From Pontiellaceae bacterium B1224 (GTDB lineage Bacteria; Verrucomicrobiota; Kiritimatiellia; Kiritimatiellales; Pontiellaceae), in contig JAROBA010000016.1 in the NCBI GenBank assembly GCA_029432815.1, positions 50,983-114,982 on the forward strand: a stretch of 64,000 nt of DNA. Reading direction: 5' to 3'. Shown piece after piece: positions 7,132 through 15,055 of this stretch; positions within the stretch are counted from its first letter, which is position 1; each line of letters begins with the position of its first letter. A model generated the notes under the pieces. That model ran no database searches. It had not been told where the DNA came from and worked only from the letters and a program-made list of their open reading frames with translations. Both the position numbers and the translations under genes were made by a program.

Positions 7132-8754
7132 ATGAATACGAAAAAGCTCATTACGCGGACGCTGGTTTCAGCCTGCAGTCTGTCTGTTTTTACCGGCTGT
7201 GCTACGGCCCAATCCGGCACGCCCGCATCGCTCATCACACCGGAAAAAATTGAAACGCGGATCGGCACGCTGGAATTTAAAGACGGCGCACCGACGGCGG
7301 CCACGGCCGAGCTGGTCTACGACACGCTCGACTTTACCCGAGCGCTGAATGTCTACAACAACAGCTTCCGCGGCGCATCGGCGTACGCCCTTTATAACGG
7401 CTTCAAGTCGATTGGAGCCGAGCCCAACACGGTCGTCATTTTTCCCGAATTGATGGATTCAAGCTCCCTCTTTCTTACCGCCAATGCGGACACGGTTTAT
7501 TATGTGGCCGGAATTGATCTGACCAAAGGCCCGATGGTCATCGAGCAACCGCCGAATGGCTTGGGTACGATCAACGACATGTGGTTTTCCTGGATCATCG
7601 ACATCGGTCGGCCTGGCCCGGACCGTGGCATGGGTGGACGCTACCTGATTGTTCCGCCGAACTACGACGGTCCATTGCCGGACGGCGGGTTTTATGTGGC
7701 CCATTCAAAAACAACGCGGGTGCTGTATGCCTGCCGTGCCTACCTGGTCGACAACGATCCAAAGCCCGCCGTGGCCGGAATCAAAAAATCGCTGAAGATT
7801 TATCCGTATATTCCGGGCGGCGAAGGCACTAGCATTGCATCGGCACTCACCGGCGCGGTTAAATTGGGCGTCGATGCGCCGATTCCGGAAACCAAGTTTA
7901 TCGAAGCGTCGGGCAAAGCGTTCAATACCATCCCGCCGAGTGACTACGGTTTCTTTGAGATGATCAACGAAAACGTACAGCAGGAACCGGCCACGAGCTA
8001 CGATGTGGAACTGGCTGGCCAGCTCGCCGCCATCGGCATTGTGCATGGCAAACCGTTCAAGCCGGATGCTCGCATGAAAAAAATCCTGACCGATGCCGCC
8101 GCTGTGGGTGCCGCCTCGGGTCGCGCGCTGAACTGGCGCTTTGCTGAAGCGCATCCCGACTGGGCCTATTATAAAAATTCTTCATGGGGCAATATGCTCT
8201 GGGAAGGCGGGGCGAATTTTGAAACGCCGCCGCCGATGATCGAGAAGGATGGCATGTTCAAACCGTTCCCGCCGACCGGCGCGCGCACGCTGGATTCGCG
8301 TACCGCCTTTTACTACGGCTACACGCTCGACTCGCCCGGCATGATTATGCGGATTCCCGGTGTGGGCTCGCAATATCTGATGGGCTTCCTGGATGCAGAC
8401 AAAAATCTGATGGACGGCGCGAAGACCTATAAAGTGACGCTACCGAAAAATATTCCGGCGGCGGCCTTCTGGTCGTTCACGGTCTACGATAACCAGAGCC
8501 GTTCGATGCTGCAGACGCCGCAGCGCTATCCGCGTGCAGGCAGCCAATCCTATCCGTCGCCCGCCGCTGTAGCGGATGCGGATGGATCAACCACGGTCTA
8601 CTTCAGCCCGACGCAGCCCGAAGGCGTGAAACGGGGCAACTGGATTCAGACCAATCCGGAAAAAGGCTGGTTCACCATTCTGCGCCTCTACAGCCCGCTC
8701 GAACCCTTCTTCACCAAAGAATGGCGTCCGAGTGAAATTGAGTTGGTTAAATAA
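7132..8754 (+). CDS. DUF1254/DUF1214 lipoprotein, paralogue 2
   Basis: A 540-residue protein, the same length as the gene at 2304, starting at ATG 7132 after AAAGGA. The signal peptide ends in a lipobox (VFTGC). Hallmarks match paralogue 1: LTANADTVYYVAGIDLTKGPMVIE, WIIDIGRPGPDRG, YKVTLPKNIPAAAFWSFTVYD and the C-terminal SPLEPFFTKEWRPSEIELVK. The first 20 residues are nearly identical to those of paralogue 1, pointing to a recent tandem duplication. It is followed by a gene for an outer-membrane transporter-like protein, a common companion of DUF1254 genes. The function is unassigned. Confidence 0.85.
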   Translation: MNTKKLITRTLVSACSLSVFTGCATAQSGTPASLITPEKIETRIGTLEFKDGAPTAATAELVYDTLDFTRALNVYNNSFRGASAYALYNGFKSIGAEPNTVVIFPELMDSSSLFLTANADTVYYVAGIDLTKGPMVIEQPPNGLGTINDMWFSWIIDIGRPGPDRGMGGRYLIVPPNYDGPLPDGGFYVAHSKTTRVLYACRAYLVDNDPKPAVAGIKKSLKIYPYIPGGEGTSIASALTGAVKLGVDAPIPETKFIEASGKAFNTIPPSDYGFFEMINENVQQEPATSYDVELAGQLAAIGIVHGKPFKPDARMKKILTDAAAVGAASGRALNWRFAEAHPDWAYYKNSSWGNMLWEGGANFETPPPMIEKDGMFKPFPPTGARTLDSRTAFYYGYTLDSPGMIMRIPGVGSQYLMGFLDADKNLMDGAKTYKVTLPKNIPAAAFWSFTVYDNQSRSMLQTPQRYPRAGSQSYPSPAAVADADGSTTVYFSPTQPEGVKRGNWIQTNPEKGWFTILRLYSPLEPFFTKEWRPSEIELVK

Positions 8755-8788
8755 TTGTAGGGCTGGAATGGCTGAGGGACGATGCCTT

Positions 8789-8805
8789 CCCGCCAAAACG
8801 GCGGG
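8789..8805. other. GC-rich hairpin in the intergenic region
   Basis: CCCGCC / GGCGGG arms with a 5-base loop; no T-tract. The 138 bases between the two genes hold nothing else that I recognise. Confidence 0.4.
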
Positions 8806-8892
8806 CAGGTCTCCTTCGTCAACCGTGCCCGCCCGACAAACAAACGCCTTTGCTTGCAGAGGGACGATTTATAACAAGGATAGAAATACGAT

Positions 8893-9738
8893 ATGAATAC
8901 AAAACAAATGATGCAGGTCTCACTGGTGCTTCTGTTTGGAGCCGGAACAGCGATGGCTCAGGAAAAAGCTGCGGTTACGGAAACTGCGGCGCAGAGCAAG
9001 GAGGAAAAGGCCACTGAATTGGCCAAGAAGCTGGCGAACCCGATTGCCAACCTCATCAGCGTTCCGCTTCAATATAACTACGACGAAAATTACGGGGCCA
9101 ACGAGCAGGGCTCCAAAAGTCAGCTGAACATTCAGCCGGTTGCCCCGTTTGGGATCAGCGAAGACTGGAATGTCATCACGCGTACCATCATTCCGGTGAT
9201 TTCGCTCAACGACATGCCGGGCGTCGGTAATGAATCAGGACTGGGCGACATTACGGCCAGCCAGTTCTTCTCGCCGAAGGCGCCCACCAGCAGCGGTTGG
9301 GTTTGGGGTGCGGGCGTTGTCGAACTGATTCCCACCGCAACGGACGATGCACTGGGCGGCGGAAAGCTGGGCCTGGGTCCGACGGCCGTTGCGCTGAAGC
9401 AGGCTGGCCCGTGGACCATCGGCGGGTTGGTGAATCAGGTTTGGTCGGTGGCCGGGCCCAGCGACCGCGCGGATATCAGCTCGATGTTCATTCAGCCCTT
9501 TGCGGCGTACATCGTCGAAAAAACCAAGACCACTCTATCGCTGGATACAGAATCTTCCTACGATTGGGAAACCGAGCATTGGTCGGTTCCGGTGAATATG
9601 AGTGTGGCTCAATTGTTCAAGGTGGGCCCGCAGATTATGCAGCTGCAGCTCGGTGCGCGCTATTGGGTTGAATCGCCCACCGGCGGCCCGCAGGATTGGG
9701 GTTTCCGCTGTCAGTTGACCTTCCTCTTCCCGAAGTAG
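8893..9738 (+). CDS. Outer-membrane transporter-like protein (MetA-pathway/phenol-degradation type)
   Basis: A 281-residue protein with a signal peptide (ending GTAMAQ) and a beta-rich body typical of the transporter family seen beside DUF1254 genes. Recognisable stretches are NPIANLISVPLQYNYDENYG, TRTIIPVISLND, SGLGDITASQFFSPK and a C-terminal barrel strand ending TFLFPK. The short alanine- and lysine-rich helix after the signal peptide is unusual. It probably forms an outer-membrane channel for a hydrophobic or aromatic compound. A decayed relative is at 11156-11684. Confidence 0.65.
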   Translation: MNTKQMMQVSLVLLFGAGTAMAQEKAAVTETAAQSKEEKATELAKKLANPIANLISVPLQYNYDENYGANEQGSKSQLNIQPVAPFGISEDWNVITRTIIPVISLNDMPGVGNESGLGDITASQFFSPKAPTSSGWVWGAGVVELIPTATDDALGGGKLGLGPTAVALKQAGPWTIGGLVNQVWSVAGPSDRADISSMFIQPFAAYIVEKTKTTLSLDTESSYDWETEHWSVPVNMSVAQLFKVGPQIMQLQLGARYWVESPTGGPQDWGFRCQLTFLFPK

Positions 9739-9802
9739 CCCACGATATATCTAAAGTGAAATCTACAAAATTTAAAGAACAACCCCTTTAGGAGATCAAA
9801 AA

Positions 9803-11065
9803 ATGAAACGAACCTATTTTAACACAGCACTGGCGCTGGCCGGTTCCGCTACGCTGCTCTGCGGATGCGCATCCAGTAAGGATGCCAGCGCACAAGATGC
9901 ACCAAGCCCTGCAGAGGTCCGTGCAATTGCCAAGGAAGCCTATACTTATGGCTACCCGCTGGTGGACAACTACCGCATCCAATACGCCTAGTACGTGGAT
10001 AAGAGCAATCCGAATTACAAAGCACCGTGGAATCATCTCAAGAATATGAACAACGTATTCACGCCGGCCGATACGTCGGTGCAGACACCGAATTCGGACA
10101 CGCCCTATTCCTGGGCGGGACTGGATCTGCGTACTGAGCCGATCGTGATTTCCTTACCGGAGATTGAGAAGGATCGCTACTACGACGTTCAGATCTGGGA
10201 TGCGTATACCTTCATCATCGGCTACGCCGGTTCGAGAACGACGGGCAATGATGCCGGCAGTGTTATGGTGGTCGGGCCGGACTGGAAGGGCAAGACGCCC
10301 AAGGGGATTAAAAAGGGCTATGTTTCCGATACGGATTTCGGCGTTGTGGTGATTCGCACGCAACTGTTCGATCCGGCCGATATCAGCAACGTTGAGAAGA
10401 TTCAGGCAAAGTATAAAATGCAGCCGCTGTCCGCTTTTCTGGGAACCACGCCTCCGCCAGCCGCACCGATTGTGGATTTCATCAAGCCGCTGACGAAGGA
10501 AGAGCAGAAGACGTCGCTCGAATTTTTCAACATCATGAATTTCGTGCTGAGCTACAGCCCGGTGGTCCCGAGCGAAAAGGCCCTTCGGGAACGCTTCGCT
10601 TCGATTGGTATTGAAGGTGGCAAGACGTTCGATCCTTCCAAGCTCTCGCCTGAAATGAAGACGGCCATCGAACAGGGCCGCGCCGATGCCTGGCAGGATT
10701 TTGCTGTAGGCGTAAAAGAGCTGACCGATGGAAAGCTGACCTCCGGCGATGTCTTCGGCTCCCGCGAATATCCGCCGGTTCATGCCTTCTGGTCGCTGAC
10801 GATGTACGACTTGCCGCAAAGCCTGCTCGTGGCCAATCCGATCAACCGCTACCTCATCAATTCACCGATGCTGCCCAATATGAAAAAGGGAAGTGATGGA
10901 TCGCTCACGCTTTACATCCAGAATGAGTCGCCCGGTAAAGCGTTGGAATCCAACTGGCTTCCTGCGCCGAAGGGGCCGTTTGCGACCTACATGCGTCTGT
11001 ACTGGCCGAAAGAAGCTGCACTGGATGGTTCTTGGATCCAGCCGAAGCTGATTCGAGTGAAGTAA
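9803..11065 (+). pseudogene. DUF1254/DUF1214 protein interrupted by an in-frame amber codon
   Basis: ATG 9803 begins a lipoprotein (LLCGCASS) that reads DUF1254 sequence up to ...VDNYRIQYA. It then meets TAG at 9989-9991 (codon 63) and continues in the same frame with YVDKSNPNYKAPWNH and the family's NSDTPYSWAGLDLRTEPIV, ending IQPKLIRVK. Removing the TAG gives a complete 419-residue protein, so this is a single nonsense change, not a frameshift. TAG is a normal stop elsewhere here (for example at 3926 and 9738), so recoding is unlikely. A GTG at 9995 could restart translation, but without the signal peptide. Distant paralogue of the two 540-aa proteins. Confidence 0.8.
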
Positions 11066-11079
11066 GTCCGTAGTAAATT

Positions 11080-11126
11080 GGTTTGGAGCGCGGCATCTAC
11101 CCGCGCTCCAAACCAGTCCTTCTTTT
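11080..11126 (+). terminator. Strong hairpin terminator after the broken DUF1254 gene
   Basis: The perfect 14-bp stem GGTTTGGAGCGCGG (11080-11093) / CCGCGCTCCAAACC (11101-11114) has a 7-base loop and is followed by a short T-rich stretch. Confidence 0.75.
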
Positions 11127-11139
11127 CCAACCCTTGGAA
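11125..11139. repeat. Iterated palindrome TTCCAA-CCC-TTGGAA
   Basis: Perfect copy directly after the terminator hairpin. Confidence 0.9.
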
Positions 11140-11155
11140 CGCTAGAGATTGAGAA

Positions 11156-11684
11156 ATGATGAATTTGAAAATCCCCGTGTTGCTGCTTGGTTTGGCAGGT
11201 TTGTCTTTAACACATCCCGTTTCCGCCGATGAGGGCGGGGTGGCGTTCTGGTTCTCCGGGCAATACGCGAGTCTTTCTGCGGCTCCGGCCACACCGGGCT
11301 GGTCGGTTCCGGTGTAGGGCTGCTACTATAGCGGAAGTGCCTCAAAAACCTTCACGCAAGACGAGAGCGTGACCGCTGGCATCGACTCGCATCTCGGTCT
11401 CGCAGTTCCTTTCCGAACATTGGGAAGTGGGGCTGGCCGGTTATCTCTATTATCAGCTCACGGGCGATAGCAGCTCTGGCGCAAAGCTGGGATCGTTCAA
11501 ATCAAAAGTCGCTTCCATCGGACCGGAGGTGGGTTATTTGTTTTCCGTCAACGGACTGGATGCCTATGCCAATGTGCGGGGCTATTGGGAATTCTGGTCG
11601 GAGCATCGGGTCGAGGGCTACGCACTCTTCGCCACGCTGTCGATTCCGCTCGGCCCAGACCACAGTAAAACCGCGAGCAATTGA
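11156..11684 (+). pseudogene. Decayed outer-membrane transporter gene (MetA-pathway type)
   Basis: ATG 11156 starts a signal peptide (KIPVLLLGLAGLSLTHPVSA) and a short mature part, FWFSGQYASLSAAPATPGWSVPV. It then meets TAG at 11315-11317. Similar sequence goes on in frame to about 11400 (YYSGSASKTFTQDES), after which the frame shifts by +1. The conserved C-terminus resumes at 11427 (GLAGYLYYQLTGDS...GSFKSKVASIGPEVGYLF...VEGYALFATLSIPLG). The remaining length, about 175 codons, is well below the roughly 300 expected, so an internal deletion is also likely. The gene cannot make the full protein. Confidence 0.75.
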
Positions 11685-11687
11685 ACA

Positions 11688-11857
11688 AGGGAAAACTGCT
11701 TGAATGATCCAGAGCGGAGTCTTGTGGATACCGGACGGATCTTTTATTTATGGGTCTGACCTAAATCGGAGACTTCGTGATGAACATATGGTTTCATACC
11801 CTGTTAACCTGCGTATCCCTGTTAGCTTTTTTTGTGAGCCCCCTCTTTGCGCAGCAA
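11688..11857. repeat. Duplicated leader region, copy A
   Basis: About 170 bases covering the intergenic leader, hairpin, SD (ATCGGAGACTTC) and signal-peptide codons of the gene at 11780. It is closely similar to 12652-12820, which has the same position relative to the next gene. Confidence 0.75.
11706..11746 (+). terminator. Hairpin with T-tract in the leader of the SdiA-regulated-like gene
   Basis: GATCC (11706) pairs with GGATC (11737-11741), and TTTTATTT follows. It lies between the wrecked transporter and the next gene, so it may be a terminator or an attenuator. The same element recurs at 12671. Confidence 0.4.
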
Positions 11858-12613
11858 ACGGGCAGCCTCCCGGAGCTCTATCCGTATACGACCGCAGTCA
11901 ATATTGATGAGTCCGAATTCAAGGAGCCTTCGGGAATCTGTTTTCATCCAGTCCGGCAAGCCCTGTTTGTGGTGGGCGACCGCGGGCATGTCGGCGAGCT
12001 GAAACCCGATGGAATGATGCTTCGGCAAAAGCGCATCCGCAAGGCGGACTTTGAGGGCGTCACGTGTAACCCGGCAACCGGCTTGCTGTACATTGCCGTC
12101 GAAGGTGATGAGGTGATTTTGGAAGTCGATCCCACGAGCTTTGAAATTCTGCGCGAGTTCCAGATTGAGCGCTCATTCAACGGGGAGCTGAAAATGAAGG
12201 AAGGCGGCAGCGGAATCGAGGCCATCACTTTTGTTCCCGACACGAACAACATTCACGGCGGCTATTTTTATGTTGCCAATCAGGGGAAGGACCTGGCGAA
12301 TACGACCGATGTTTCCGCAATCTTCGAGGTGGCGGTTCCGCTCAATGGCACGAAAACAAAAGACGTTGCCCGGATCGTGCGTATCATTACCATCGATGCC
12401 ATCGACCTTGCCGGAATGCATTACGACACTTCGACCGGCCACTTACTGGTGGGGAGCGACAAGATGGATCAATTGTTTGCCGTGGCACTCGATGGCTCGG
12501 TTCGCTCGGTCTATTCGCTGCCAGGCGAAGATCAGGAGGGCGTGGCGCTCGATGATGACGGCGCGCTCTATATCGCTCAGGATTCGGGAGGCATCCTGAA
12601 GCTGACGCGCTAG
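11780..12613 (+). CDS. Secreted SdiA-regulated-like beta-propeller protein
   Basis: A 277-residue protein with a signal peptide ending PLFAQQ; ATG 11780 follows CGGAGACTTCGTG. The body, EPSGICFHPVRQALFVVGDRGHVGELKPDG, FEGVTCNPATGLLYIAVEGDEVILEVD, GIEAITFVPD and EDQEGVALDDDGALYIAQDSGGILKL, matches the SdiA-regulated (YjiK-type) propeller family, whose blades recur as S/DLEGI..D..G..Y.V. It is exported, probably periplasmic, and its role is unknown. Its leader and signal peptide are duplicated in front of the next gene. Confidence 0.75.
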   Translation: MNIWFHTLLTCVSLLAFFVSPLFAQQTGSLPELYPYTTAVNIDESEFKEPSGICFHPVRQALFVVGDRGHVGELKPDGMMLRQKRIRKADFEGVTCNPATGLLYIAVEGDEVILEVDPTSFEILREFQIERSFNGELKMKEGGSGIEAITFVPDTNNIHGGYFYVANQGKDLANTTDVSAIFEVAVPLNGTKTKDVARIVRIITIDAIDLAGMHYDTSTGHLLVGSDKMDQLFAVALDGSVRSVYSLPGEDQEGVALDDDGALYIAQDSGGILKLTR

Positions 12614-12651
12614 GCCTGAAACGTGTCGGGCATTTTTAAACGTAAAAAGTG

Positions 12652-12820
12652 CGGGAAAAACTGGATCAAAGATCCGGAGCGGAGTCTTGTGGATTCCGGA
12701 CGGATCTTTTATTTTCCTCAAATCTAAATCGGAGACTTCACAATGAATATAAGGTTTCATGCACTGCTAACCCGCGCATTCCTGCTTGCTGTTTTTGCAA
12801 GCCCGGTTCTGGCGCAGCAA
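12652..12820. repeat. Duplicated leader region, copy B
   Basis: Matches 11688-11857, including hairpin, SD and the signal-peptide codons up to the A-Q-Q cleavage region. After that the two proteins are unrelated. Confidence 0.75.
12671..12712 (+). terminator. Hairpin with T-tract in the leader of the DUF2092 gene
   Basis: GATCCG (12671-12676) pairs with CGGATC (12701-12706), followed by TTTTATTTT. An inner CCGGA/TCCGG pairing could compete. This is a terminator of the gene before it or an attenuator of the gene after it. Confidence 0.45.
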
Positions 12821-13525
12821 TCGAACAGCGTTCCGGCAATCGACCCGCAGGCTGATGCCATATTGCATAGCTGGGCCGATGCGGCCGCGCATCGGACGGC
12901 GGCCGTCATCCGTATCTTCGATACGATTGATGAAGTGCAGCCGGACGGAAGCAAGCTGCAGTTTGCCAATCTCCGAACCTTTTCCATTCAACGGCCCGAA
13001 TGGCTGAAGGTTGAAACCTCCGGCGACGAAGATGCCCGGACGATCTGGATGGATGGGAAAACCCTGACGGTGCTGGACCGCAACAGCAACGTCTATGCAC
13101 AACTTCCAATGGTTGGAACGATAGACCAGTCCATCGACCTGCTTCAGAAAAAATATAATATGGGGATGCCCGGCGCGGATCTGCTCACCGGAAATCTGTA
13201 TGCGACGATGACGGAAAACTGCAGTGCGGTGGATTATATCGGCGTCGGGTATGTCGGTGAAGAGCAGTACCATCATTTGGCTTTTATCGGAGGACCAATT
13301 GATTGGCAGTTGTGGCTTTCGGTGGATGCAAAGCCGACGCTGCGCAAAATGGTGATCACCTATAAACAGTTGCATGGCGAACCGCAATATACGATGAATG
13401 TGCTGAAGGTCGAAGAGGGGATCGCTTTCGATGAATCCGCGTTTTTTCCGGTACTGCCGGCCGGTGCGGAAAAGATTGAAATACGGCCCGTTGAACCCGT
13501 TCAGCAAAAGGAGGACACGCCATGA
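12743..13525 (+). CDS. DUF2092 periplasmic protein
   Basis: A 260-residue protein; ATG 12743 follows CGGAGACTTCACA. The signal peptide ends PVLAQQ. Features of DUF2092 are an N-terminal DPQADAILHSWADAA helix, a LRTFSIQRPEWLKVETSGD strand pair, IWMDGKTLTVLDRNSNVYAQLP, a YHHLAFIGGPIDWQLWLS segment and PTLRKMVITYK. The fold resembles LolA-type lipoprotein carriers (general family knowledge). The stop overlaps the next start (ATGA), so translation is coupled. An iterated palindrome at 13104 lies inside the gene. Confidence 0.75.
   Translation: MNIRFHALLTRAFLLAVFASPVLAQQSNSVPAIDPQADAILHSWADAAAHRTAAVIRIFDTIDEVQPDGSKLQFANLRTFSIQRPEWLKVETSGDEDARTIWMDGKTLTVLDRNSNVYAQLPMVGTIDQSIDLLQKKYNMGMPGADLLTGNLYATMTENCSAVDYIGVGYVGEEQYHHLAFIGGPIDWQLWLSVDAKPTLRKMVITYKQLHGEPQYTMNVLKVEEGIAFDESAFFPVLPAGAEKIEIRPVEPVQQKEDTP
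13104..13118. repeat. Iterated palindrome TTCCAA-TGG-TTGGAA
   Basis: Perfect copy inside the DUF2092 gene. Confidence 0.85.
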
Positions 13526-14292
13526 AAAACAGAATTGATTTGAGATACCTCTTTGCGGGTTGCGTACTCATTGCCTGTAGCGCTTCCGAAGTTTCGGCTC
13601 GCGGTTTTAGAGGAGGGGGCGGTGGGCGTTCGTTTGCCCGGTCGGGATCGTACGGTTCAGTGCGGCAGGCGACGGATCAATTCAATGCCAACAACGGGCA
13701 GGCGGACTGGAACCGAAGTGTGACGGGGCCGCAGGGCAATACCTTCAATAATTCCGGTAGTGCAACCTATGGCGACGGACAGGCCAATTGGAATCAGAAC
13801 CTGAGCGGACCGGACGGGAATTCCATTAACGGCTCGGGGAATGCCAATTTGGATAACGGGCAGTTGAATGTAAACCGTGAAGCTACGGGACCTCAGGGTG
13901 GATATGCCGAGAGCACGGGCACGGCAAATTGGAATAACGGACAGGTGAATGCGGCGCGAGCCACGACGGTGAACACGCCGCGCGGTTCCTATACCTCTGT
14001 TCGGGTGGGTTCCCGTGTGCCGGCGTTACCACCCAATTGCCATCCGGTATATTACCACGGGCATACGTATTATTACTACGGTGGCTACTGCTATCAGCCG
14101 TATTATGGCGGCGATGATTGCGCCTATACAGTGATTGAGCCGCCGGTCGGCGTCATCGTTTACAACCTGCCCGATGATGCGACCACCCAGAAGATTGACG
14201 GGGTGACGTACTATTGCTGTAACGGGGTCTATTACCGGCAGACGTTCTCAAACGGAGAGGTCTGCTATCAGGTGGTTCCTGATCCGTCGTGA
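13522..14292 (+). CDS. Secreted repeat protein with a Tyr/Cys-rich C-terminus
   Basis: A 256-residue protein, coupled to the DUF2092 gene by a 4-base overlap. It has a signal peptide, a Gly/Arg-rich stretch (RGFRGGGGGRSFARSG), then about four imperfect 25-28-residue repeats around residues 50-150 built on NGQANWN..(S/T)GP.GN. The C-terminal 100 residues are rich in Tyr and Cys (YYHGHTYYYYGGYCYQPYY) and contain DGVTYYCCNGVYYRQ, like DUF6515-type surface proteins that often accompany DUF2092. It is probably exported with its partner. Function unknown. Confidence 0.65.
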   Translation: MKNRIDLRYLFAGCVLIACSASEVSARGFRGGGGGRSFARSGSYGSVRQATDQFNANNGQADWNRSVTGPQGNTFNNSGSATYGDGQANWNQNLSGPDGNSINGSGNANLDNGQLNVNREATGPQGGYAESTGTANWNNGQVNAARATTVNTPRGSYTSVRVGSRVPALPPNCHPVYYHGHTYYYYGGYCYQPYYGGDDCAYTVIEPPVGVIVYNLPDDATTQKIDGVTYYCCNGVYYRQTFSNGEVCYQVVPDPS

Positions 14293-14427
14293 TCAATAAA
14301 AGTAAAGTAATCGTCCCGATTATTTCCCCGCGGTACCGGAAACGGTAAGGTCTTTTTGCGCTGAAAGCGCTATACATTATAGCCTTGGTCGTAGTCCAAG
14401 GTCAGGAAATCATTTTTCACATCGAGC

Positions 14428-15054
14428 TCAATTATTGAGGGGTGGGATGACGCGGGCGCAGATGAATGAATATTCTTGATTGCCTTCCGATTCTTCAGAC
14501 ATCAGACCGCCCATCATCACCCAGGAATTGGGGGTCAGCGTGATCTGGGTGTCCACTGCTCTTCCCTCCATGTAAGGCATTTCGACGGTCACACCATCTC
14601 CGGCTTGATATGTGTCGTGCCCCATTAATTTTTTGTGGCTCGCGAGCAAATTGACATCGACCTGCCCGGATTGAACGTCATTCACCGTAACCGCCGTGAG
14701 ATATCCCAGATGTTGGATCTCTTCCGTCGCGACGGCCACACCATCGACCAGACTATAATCCACCGGCAGGGAAACTGCTTTGGTTTGGTCGTTGGTTACG
14801 CTTTCTGTCAGACCGGCAATGACGAGAGGGAATTCACGAAGGCTTGTTTTCGAATTCAGGATGAATGCCCCAAGGTCGGCTTGAACTATCTTCATGAGGT
14901 CCAGTGGAGGTACTTCGGGGAGCTCGCTTTCAGGGATGTCCAGTGCGATCACTTGAAACGTGTATTTCTCGGGATGGGGCTTGGGCGTTATGGGTTTGGA
15001 TGTGCAGCCGCATAGGAGAGTGAGGGCAAGCGCGAGCGGTGTAATACGTTTCAT
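14428..15054 (-). CDS. Lipoprotein of unknown function
   Basis: A 208-residue protein with a lipobox (LTLLCGCTSKP). ATG 15054 lies next to the stop of the upstream lipoprotein gene (15056), so the two form an operon. The mature part holds PEVPPLDLMKIVQADLGAFI and, at the end, ITLTPNSWVMMGGLMSEESEGNQEYSFICARVIP. This resembles the C-terminal region of secretin-related or type II/III-like proteins that test for undefined values, but I cannot assign a family. Envelope-located. Confidence 0.55.
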   Translation of the reverse strand: MKRITPLALALTLLCGCTSKPITPKPHPEKYTFQVIALDIPESELPEVPPLDLMKIVQADLGAFILNSKTSLREFPLVIAGLTESVTNDQTKAVSLPVDYSLVDGVAVATEEIQHLGYLTAVTVNDVQSGQVDVNLLASHKKLMGHDTYQAGDGVTVEMPYMEGRAVDTQITLTPNSWVMMGGLMSEESEGNQEYSFICARVIPPLNN

Positions 15055-15055
15055 T

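Noticed and set aside
9803..11317. Reassignment of TAG as a sense codon, suggested by amber codons inside three genes (9989, 11315, 44726)
   Set aside because: TAG ends several intact genes normally (3926, 9738, 12613), and two of the three affected genes carry other lesions. Simple decay explains it better.
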